From JAXLYE01 sp046351595 (lineage in GTDB: Bacteria > Myxococcota_A > Polyangia > Palsa-1104 > JAEUJZ01): DNA of 64,000 nt. Made by a program: the position numbers and the translations under genes. The stretch covers positions 1,178,001-1,242,000 of the forward strand of contig JAXLYE010000003.1 of assembly GCA_046351595.1 (NCBI GenBank). The letters are read 5' to 3'. The number at the start of each line of letters is the position of its first letter. The first letter of the stretch is position 1. Of this stretch, positions 59,011-64,000 are shown in pieces. The notes beneath the pieces are model-generated. The model did no database searches. It had not been told where the DNA came from and was given only the letters and a program-made list of their open reading frames with translations.

Positions 59011-59274
59011 TCAGCTCTGGCCGCGGCGCTGGCTGGTGCCGAGCAGCGTCGCCAGCTGGCGCTCGGCGGGCTCGCGCGCGGGCTCGGACTCGAGCGCGCG
59101 CAGCACGCGGGCCGACTCGTGCAGGGTCGAGGCGAGCGATTCCAGGGCGCTCGGCGGCAGGCGCAGGGTCAGGGGGCCGATGGTCAGGTGCACGGTGCCG
59201 CAGGCGCAGCGCTCGACGCTGGCCGTCTCAGAGCGGGCCAGCAGCTCGCGCCGGCAGGGGTTCGACTCGTTCAT
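59011..59274 (-). CDS. Small CxC protein of unknown function
   Basis: This 87-residue protein has a Cys-x-Cys motif (VERCACGTVHLTIGPLTLRLP) that may bind metal, and a C-terminal helix. The ATG at 59274 follows AAGGAG. It starts 26 bp after the preceding unknown gene, so the two form an operon behind a Fur-like site. No family is recognised. Confidence 0.55.
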   Translation of the reverse strand: MNESNPCRRELLARSETASVERCACGTVHLTIGPLTLRLPPSALESLASTLHESARVLRALESEPAREPAERQLATLLGTSQRRGQS

Positions 59275-59300
59275 GGCTGGGAGCTCCTTGGTTGCCTTGG

Positions 59301-60134
59301 TTAGGTGGGGTCGCATGGCGTGGCGGCGCCGCGGCGGCTGGCCCAGCCGACCCCGAGGCGCGCGACTCCGACGAGGGGCTCGCCGGTCAGGGCGCGGTGC
59401 AGGGCGCCGAGCCAGCCCAGCGGGCCCGGGATCGCGCCGAGACAGTCCACCTCGCCGAGGGCCACCAGATCGCGGTGCCACCTCGCGGCGCCGCGGGCAC
59501 CGGCGACGGGCAGCGTCGACGACAGCGCGGGCATGAGGCGCGAGGCCGCCCGCCCGAGCAGTCCCGGGCGCACGAAGGCGAAGGCCGCCTCGGCGGTGGG
59601 GAAGGCCTGCGCAAAGCTCAGAAGCGTGCGCCGCAGCGCCCGGGCCGGCGCCTCATCGAAGACGAGCAGCAGCGATCGGCCCTCGGTCCAGCCGAGCTCC
59701 GCGAACCACCCCGGATCCGCGAGCGGACGGACGATGACCCGGTGGCGATCCAGCGGCAGCCGCTGCAGCGACGGCGCGGACCCCGCGAAGCCGGGCGGCG
59801 TCACGTCCACCCAGGACAGCTCGCGGTTGTCGAGGCGGCGGAAGCGGGCGCCCGGCTGGTGCGTGTGGTGCGCGATGAGCCCGAGCGGCGCGCGCTGCAA
59901 GAAGCGGCGCACCACTTCGTCGAGCGCGGCCTCGCGGGCGGTGCAGAGCTGAGTCGCTCGCTGCTCGGTCGCGGGCAGCCTCAGGTGGGCCGGACCGGCG
60001 TGCTGGTGCGGCGCGGCGAGCGGCGGCGTCAGCCAGGTCGGCAGCGCCTCGGGAGCGCGCTGCGCGGTGAGCGCGCGGGCGGACAGGGCGCCAGGCAACA
60101 GGGCTCCAGGCAACGGGGCGGCATCGGTGCGCAT
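59301..60134 (-). CDS. Unknown protein downstream of a Fur-like palindrome
   Basis: This 277-residue cytoplasmic protein (no signal) starts at the ATG at 60134; upstream sequence in frame reads through the AT-rich operator. Visible features are HHTHQPGARFRRLDNRELSWVDVTPPGF and RLPLDRHRVIVRPLADPGWF, with several conserved-looking His residues. No family is recognised. First gene of a two-gene unit. Confidence 0.55.
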   Translation of the reverse strand: MRTDAAPLPGALLPGALSARALTAQRAPEALPTWLTPPLAAPHQHAGPAHLRLPATEQRATQLCTAREAALDEVVRRFLQRAPLGLIAHHTHQPGARFRRLDNRELSWVDVTPPGFAGSAPSLQRLPLDRHRVIVRPLADPGWFAELGWTEGRSLLLVFDEAPARALRRTLLSFAQAFPTAEAAFAFVRPGLLGRAASRLMPALSSTLPVAGARGAARWHRDLVALGEVDCLGAIPGPLGWLGALHRALTGEPLVGVARLGVGWASRRGAATPCDPT

Positions 60135-60145
60135 GTCTGGATGAT

Positions 60146-60170
60146 ATTGAACGTGACTTTCATTTTCAAT
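60146..60170. promoter_or_regulatory. AT-rich palindrome, possible Fur-type operator
   Basis: ATTGAA (60146-60151) and TTCAAT (60165-60170) form perfect inverted arms 13 bases apart, 11 bp upstream of the ATG at 60134. The 19-bp segment GAACGTGACTTTCATTTTC matches the Fur consensus GATAATGATAATCATTATC at about 12 of 19 positions. It is the most AT-rich short stretch in this part of the window. Confidence 0.45.
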
Positions 60171-60292
60171 AGCCGACCGCAACCAAGCCGGAACCCGCAC
60201 GAAAAGCACGTCGCTGGAGCGCGCACGGGCCGTCGCCGCTACGCGCTCAGCCAGCGCTCACGACCGCGCGCCACATACGCCGGGCAGGCCGG

Positions 60293-61417
60293 CTAGGGAC
60301 GCGGATCGCCGACGTAGATGCGCGGCACCCGCTTGGAGATCGTGCAGCAGACCTCCCACGGGATGGTCCCCGCCCACTCGGCCAGCTCGTCGAGCGTGAG
60401 GCGATCGGCGGCGCCGTCGGGGCCCTCCTGCCGGCCGATGAGCACGACCTCGCTGCCGACCTGCGCGTCCGGCACGTCGGTGACGTCGACCATGGTCATG
60501 TCCATCGTGATCGGACCGAGGACCTTGCAGCGGCGGCCGCCGCACAGGACCTGCGCCTGGGCGCTCATGCGGCGGGTGTAGCCGTCGGCGTAGCCGATCG
60601 GCAGGGTGGCGACCCGCGTGCGGCGCCGGGTGCGCGTCGTCGCCCCGTAGCTCACCGCCGTGCCGGGCGGCACCTCGCGCAGCATGATGATGCGGCTCTT
60701 CAGCGTCATCACCGGCCACAGCGAGGTCAGCCCGGTGTGCGCCGGCGCCACGCCGAACAGCCCGATGCCGGGCCGCACCAGATCGAAGCGCGCGTCCGAG
60801 AAGCGCACCGCGCCCGCGGTGTTGGCGACGTGCACCACGCCCGGCCGCAGCCCCTTGTCGTGCAGCCGCGCGCGGCACGCCTCGAGGATGCGCAGCTGAT
60901 CCTCGGTCATCTCGGAGCCCGGCCCGTCCGCGTCGGCCAGGTGGGTGCACAGCCCGGTCAGCGACACCGTCGGGTGGCGCGCCAGCTCGGCGAGGAAGTC
61001 GTCGAGCCGCTCGGGCCGCACGCCCAGGCGCGACATGCCGGTGTCGAGCTTCAGGTGCACGCCGACGCGCGCCACCCCGAGATCGTCGGCGGCGCGGGCC
61101 AGCCGCGCCAGATCGCCGTGCTCGGCGACCACCGGCGTCAAGCGGTACGCGACGACGTCGCGGTGCGATAGCCCGTAGTAGCAGCCGAGCACCACGATCG
61201 GCTGATCGATGCCGGCGCGGCGCAGCTCCACGCCCTCTTCGACCAGCGACACCGCGAAGCCCCAGGCGCGCTTGACCAGCGCCTGCGCGCACGCCACCGC
61301 GCCGTGTCCGTACGCATCGGCCTTCAGCACCGCGAGCATCCCGACCCCGGGATCACGCAGCGTCGCCTTGATGGCATCGGCGTTGCGCCGCAGCGCCGCC
61401 AGATCGATCTCGGCCAC
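60293..61417 (-). CDS. alr: Alanine racemase
   Basis: Interconverts L- and D-alanine for peptidoglycan synthesis. The protein has the PLP Lys in VLKADAYGHG (K32), GLCTHLADAD, NTAGAVRF, RPGIGLFG, the catalytic Tyr in AVSYGAT, and GYADGYTRR. No ATG lies between the upstream gene's stop and the conserved TVAEIDLAALRRN. A GTG at 61417 is the only in-frame start near the conserved N-terminus, giving 374 residues, a normal size. No ribosome site precedes it. Confidence 0.88.
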   Translation of the reverse strand: MAEIDLAALRRNADAIKATLRDPGVGMLAVLKADAYGHGAVACAQALVKRAWGFAVSLVEEGVELRRAGIDQPIVVLGCYYGLSHRDVVAYRLTPVVAEHGDLARLARAADDLGVARVGVHLKLDTGMSRLGVRPERLDDFLAELARHPTVSLTGLCTHLADADGPGSEMTEDQLRILEACRARLHDKGLRPGVVHVANTAGAVRFSDARFDLVRPGIGLFGVAPAHTGLTSLWPVMTLKSRIIMLREVPPGTAVSYGATTRTRRRTRVATLPIGYADGYTRRMSAQAQVLCGGRRCKVLGPITMDMTMVDVTDVPDAQVGSEVVLIGRQEGPDGAADRLTLDELAEWAGTIPWEVCCTISKRVPRIYVGDPRP

Positions 61418-61539
61418 CGTCGGCCGGATGTCCGTCCGTATGTCGAAGACCTGGAAGATGAGCTGATCTTTCCGGCGCCGACCGCGGCCGTCAAAATTTC
61501 TGTCGGCGTCGCCGCCGCCGTCGCGGTTGCCGTCGCGAG

Positions 61540-62247
61540 CTAGCGGTGCGAGAGCAGGCTCGGCTCGGGCAGGTGCGCGGTGCTGTTGAACGAGAGCATG
61601 CTCAGCGAGTCGCTGCGGTAGCGCAGCTCGGAAACCGCGGTGTTGGCCATGGTCGCGCACAGCCGCAGCGTCACCTCGTTGCTGACGCCGATCGCTGTCT
61701 GCAGCGCCACCGAGATCGGGCCCGCCGAGGTGACCACCGCGACCGTCTTGCCGCGCCCCTGCTCCTGCATCACGGTGTGCAGGCCGCCGCGCACGCGCGC
61801 CTGGAACGCCGCGAAGCTCTCGGGCACGTGCTGATCGAGCTCGCCGCGCACCCACGAGCTCGTCGCCAGGTTGAACAGTCGATCGAAGCTGCGGCGGTGG
61901 CGCAGCGGGTCGACGCCGGCGAGCTCCTGCTTGAGCTTCTGGTACTCGCTCTCCAGCGTCGGGCGCGCGCCGGCCAGCACCGCGCCGAAGTCGAACTCGT
62001 CCCAGCTCGGCAGCGGCAGCAGCGACGGCGTCGGCTGGCTGCCCGCGGTGAGCCCGGCGAGCAGCGCCGCGGCTGTCGCCTCGTGCCGGCGGCGCGGCCC
62101 CACATAGATCGCATCCAGCCGCACCCCCCAGCGCGCCCAGTACGCGCCGAGCGCGCTGCCCTGGGCCGTGCCGAGCGGCGACAGCACATCGTAGTCATCG
62201 GCGCCAAAGGCCGCCTGGCCATGGCGCACCAGGTAGAGCGTGCTCAC
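61540..62247 (-). CDS. Histidine phosphatase family protein (phosphoglycerate mutase-like)
   Basis: This 235-residue protein has the N-terminal catalytic motif YLVRHGQ (His9), the supporting Arg in VGPRRRHEATA and a second conserved His replaced in context by VTSAGPISVALQ, where the usual SHG is SAG. The missing second His suggests altered or lost phosphatase activity. It precedes alr on the same strand. Confidence 0.75.
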   Translation of the reverse strand: MSTLYLVRHGQAAFGADDYDVLSPLGTAQGSALGAYWARWGVRLDAIYVGPRRRHEATAAALLAGLTAGSQPTPSLLPLPSWDEFDFGAVLAGARPTLESEYQKLKQELAGVDPLRHRRSFDRLFNLATSSWVRGELDQHVPESFAAFQARVRGGLHTVMQEQGRGKTVAVVTSAGPISVALQTAIGVSNEVTLRLCATMANTAVSELRYRSDSLSMLSFNSTAHLPEPSLLSHR

Positions 62248-62326
62248 GAGATCTCCGTGCAGGCGAGGGGGCCTGCCCGCCGCGCCCGGATCGACGGAGG
62301 CGGCGGGTCGGCCCCGGCTGGCGAGG

Positions 62327-64000
62327 CTAGTTCATCGCGCGGATCGAGGCGTCCTTGTCCTTGTCGCCGCCGAGCCGGTTGATGACCAGCGACTGCATCG
62401 ACTGCACCTGACCGGACTGGCGGGCCACGACGGTGACGACGTTGACGCCCGGCCACAGCGGCACGCTGGCGTCAAACTGCATCTCCTTGGCCATCGAGCC
62501 GTTGCGGTTCGAGCGGTAGAACACCTTGCGGTGCTCGATCTTCGAGACGCGGTTGGACACCACGATGTACGCGTCGATCACCTGCTCGCCGTCGCGGGCC
62601 ACGCCCGACAGGCGGATGCTGTTCTGCGTCACCGCGAGCGGCGGGCTCTTGACCTCGAGCAGCGGCGGCGTCACCTGCCAGCTCAGGGCCACGGCGCCGG
62701 GGCTCGGCGGCTGGCTGCTGGCCGTCGTCGCGCTGACCGGCACGAAGCCCGGGCGCCCCGGCTCCAGCTCGATGCGCGCGAAGTCGCCGACGATCTTGGT
62801 GCGCTGGAAGCGGGCGCCGGCCTTGGCCTTGCCGACCGCCAGCGCCGAGCTGTTCGCGCCGGCGCGCACGACCTGGTCGCTGGTCAGCTGCACGACGCCG
62901 CTGGCCTCGCGCGCCGCGACCCCGGGCTCGACGATGTTGAAGGTGAGCTTGTCGGTCACGCCCTCGTGCAGCGCATAGTCATACACCTGCAGCTCGACGC
63001 GCGCGGCCGGCTCGCTGAGCTCCTGCAGCACGTCGAAGGTGAAGTCGATGGCGCGCTCCTCGTTGGGGTTCAGCGGATCGAGCTCGAAGCGGCCCTTGTT
63101 CACCAGCACGCCGTCGCCGCTCAGGTTGCGCAGCATGGCGTAGGGCTTCATCGCCTTGCCCGGCCCGGTGTTCTTGACCAGCACGCGCAGCCGCACCGAC
63201 TCGCCGCGCTGCAAGAGCCCGTCGCCGTTCGAGCGGTTGAGGTCGTCGATGAACTGGTAGCTATAGGCGAAGCGCGGGCGGTCCATGCCGTCGAGGCGGA
63301 CCTGCAGCGCCTGCGCCGTCGGGGCCTGGTTGTTCTCCTCGGCGAAGACGACCTTGACCACGTCCTGGCGGGGCAGGGTGTCCTTGGGCACCTTGACCGG
63401 GATCGTCCACGACCTGGTCTCGCCCGGGGCGATGCGGCCGAAGATGAACTCGCGCTCTTCGTACAGGTAGTTGTCCGACTTGAGCTGGGCGCGCACCTGG
63501 CCGGCGGTGCCGGTGCCGCGGTTGGTCACGGTGGCGGTGAAGCGGATGGTGTCGCCGGCGCGGGCGCTGTGGCCCGGCTTGTCGGTGGTGACGGTGGCGA
63601 CGAGCGACGGCGGCTGCGCCTGCTGCCCGACCGGCGACCAGTCGACGCCGTACTTCTTCAGCGACTCGATCAGCTTGCCCATCTCGCTCGCCTGGCGCAT
63701 GGCGAAGAAGTCCTTCGACGAGGCCAGCACCTCGTGGCGGCGCCAGCCCTTGGCCGCGGCGAGCAGGTCGCGCGCGTACTGGATGTCGAAGTCCTCGACG
63801 AAGGTGTCGTCGTCGTCGGGCAGCGCGTCGTCGGCGTCGTCCTCGTCGTCCTCGCCCGGCGCCGGCGCCTGCTTCTTGTCCGAGTCGGTGAGCACCGGGT
63901 TCGGCGCGGCCTTCTGCTTGACCGGCGGCTTCTTGCGCAGGTCGGTCCAGATGTAGCGCAGCGTCTCGACCGGCTTGTCGGTGTTGCGCGCGTTCTGCGA
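62327..64000 (-). CDS. 3' part of a large exported protein with CARDB domain, probably an S41 (MXAN_5808-type) peptidase
   Basis: The reading frame is open through the end of the window, so only the last 557 residues are seen. It has the segment ETLRYIWTDLRKKPPVKQ, an acidic linker (DDEDDADDALPDDDD), helices, a CARDB-like Ig domain (SLVATVTTDKPGHSARAGDTIRFTATVTNRG) and further strand domains. A final part with a KIEHRKVFYRSNRN segment follows. The tail resembles large carboxyl-terminal-processing-like peptidases of myxobacteria; the catalytic domain would be outside the window. Family call is an inference. Confidence 0.6.
   Translation of the reverse strand, partial: SQNARNTDKPVETLRYIWTDLRKKPPVKQKAAPNPVLTDSDKKQAPAPGEDDEDDADDALPDDDDTFVEDFDIQYARDLLAAAKGWRRHEVLASSKDFFAMRQASEMGKLIESLKKYGVDWSPVGQQAQPPSLVATVTTDKPGHSARAGDTIRFTATVTNRGTGTAGQVRAQLKSDNYLYEEREFIFGRIAPGETRSWTIPVKVPKDTLPRQDVVKVVFAEENNQAPTAQALQVRLDGMDRPRFAYSYQFIDDLNRSNGDGLLQRGESVRLRVLVKNTGPGKAMKPYAMLRNLSGDGVLVNKGRFELDPLNPNEERAIDFTFDVLQELSEPAARVELQVYDYALHEGVTDKLTFNIVEPGVAAREASGVVQLTSDQVVRAGANSSALAVGKAKAGARFQRTKIVGDFARIELEPGRPGFVPVSATTASSQPPSPGAVALSWQVTPPLLEVKSPPLAVTQNSIRLSGVARDGEQVIDAYIVVSNRVSKIEHRKVFYRSNRNGSMAKEMQFDASVPLWPGVNVVTVVARQSGQVQSMQSLVINRLGGDKDKDASIRAMN

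Overview
The window is very GC-rich, densely packed with genes and free of rRNA, tRNA or CRISPR. It fits a chromosome segment of a myxobacterium-like delta-proteobacterium (Myxococcota). The lineage call rests on strong GC bias at third codon positions, cysteine-rich and FG-GAP surface lipoproteins, histone-H1-like KAP tails, a YXWGXW lipoprotein and a CARDB-containing S41-type peptidase tail. It is an inference; no marker gene fixes the species.

Layout. (1) 1-20188: part of a type VI secretion (T6SS) locus on the + strand: an unidentified 3' gene end, tssK, tssE, a two-gene VgrG spike, tssF, tssL, a small unknown gene, tssM and tssJ. The tssK gene is split. Its first ~283 codons lie at 204-1052 and its last ~140 codons at 9718-10146. 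The ~8.7 kb between them carries a STAS/SEC14-type protein, a GH5 glycosidase lipoprotein, an HELGH metallopeptidase, a C25 (gingipain-like) peptidase, a YXWGXW lipoprotein and a dienelactone hydrolase. A 19-bp motif recurs at 4503, 8628 and 9718 and resembles the tssK sequence at 1037, so the insert looks built from blocks joined at one short sequence. (2) 20185-36984: a metabolic region. It holds a Rieske oxygenase coupled to a flavin monooxygenase, an F420-reductase-like dehydrogenase, a 3-oxoacid CoA-transferase whose A and B genes are separated by a small membrane protein gene, HrpB helicase, a copper P-type ATPase, transaldolase, GreB, GMP reductase, an iron alcohol dehydrogenase (hydroxyacid-oxoacid transhydrogenase type), a thioesterase and two MlaE-type permeases. 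(3) 36981-43888: the ATPase of the Mla-type transporter, exported proteins of unknown function, a PD-(D/E)XK-type protein, a coiled-coil protein, a 42-bp palindrome-bearing tandem repeat, a di-heme cytochrome lipoprotein and a GlsB-type membrane protein.

(4) 44071-53881: a long minus-strand gene run that is the best candidate for an undescribed system. In transcription order it encodes a TPR/beta-barrel outer-membrane protein, a PqqD-like small protein, an ATP-grasp ligase, a fold-III PLP decarboxylase, a urea-transporter/M23-peptidase fusion, a periplasmic TPR protein, a cysteine-rich lipoprotein and a methyltransferase with a basic KAP tail. Four consecutive genes are translationally coupled. 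This looks like synthesis of an amino-acid or peptide-derived product linked to envelope remodelling or export.

(5) 54055-64000: a beta-propeller protein, MnmG, an FG-GAP lipoprotein, two unknown genes behind an AT-rich Fur-like palindrome, alanine racemase, a histidine phosphatase and the 3' part of a large CARDB-containing protein that runs off the window.

The T6SS genes tssA, tssB, tssC, tssG, tssH and hcp are not in the window and may lie upstream. Because tssK is split, this T6SS may be inactive, or TssK may work as two polypeptides; sequence alone cannot decide.
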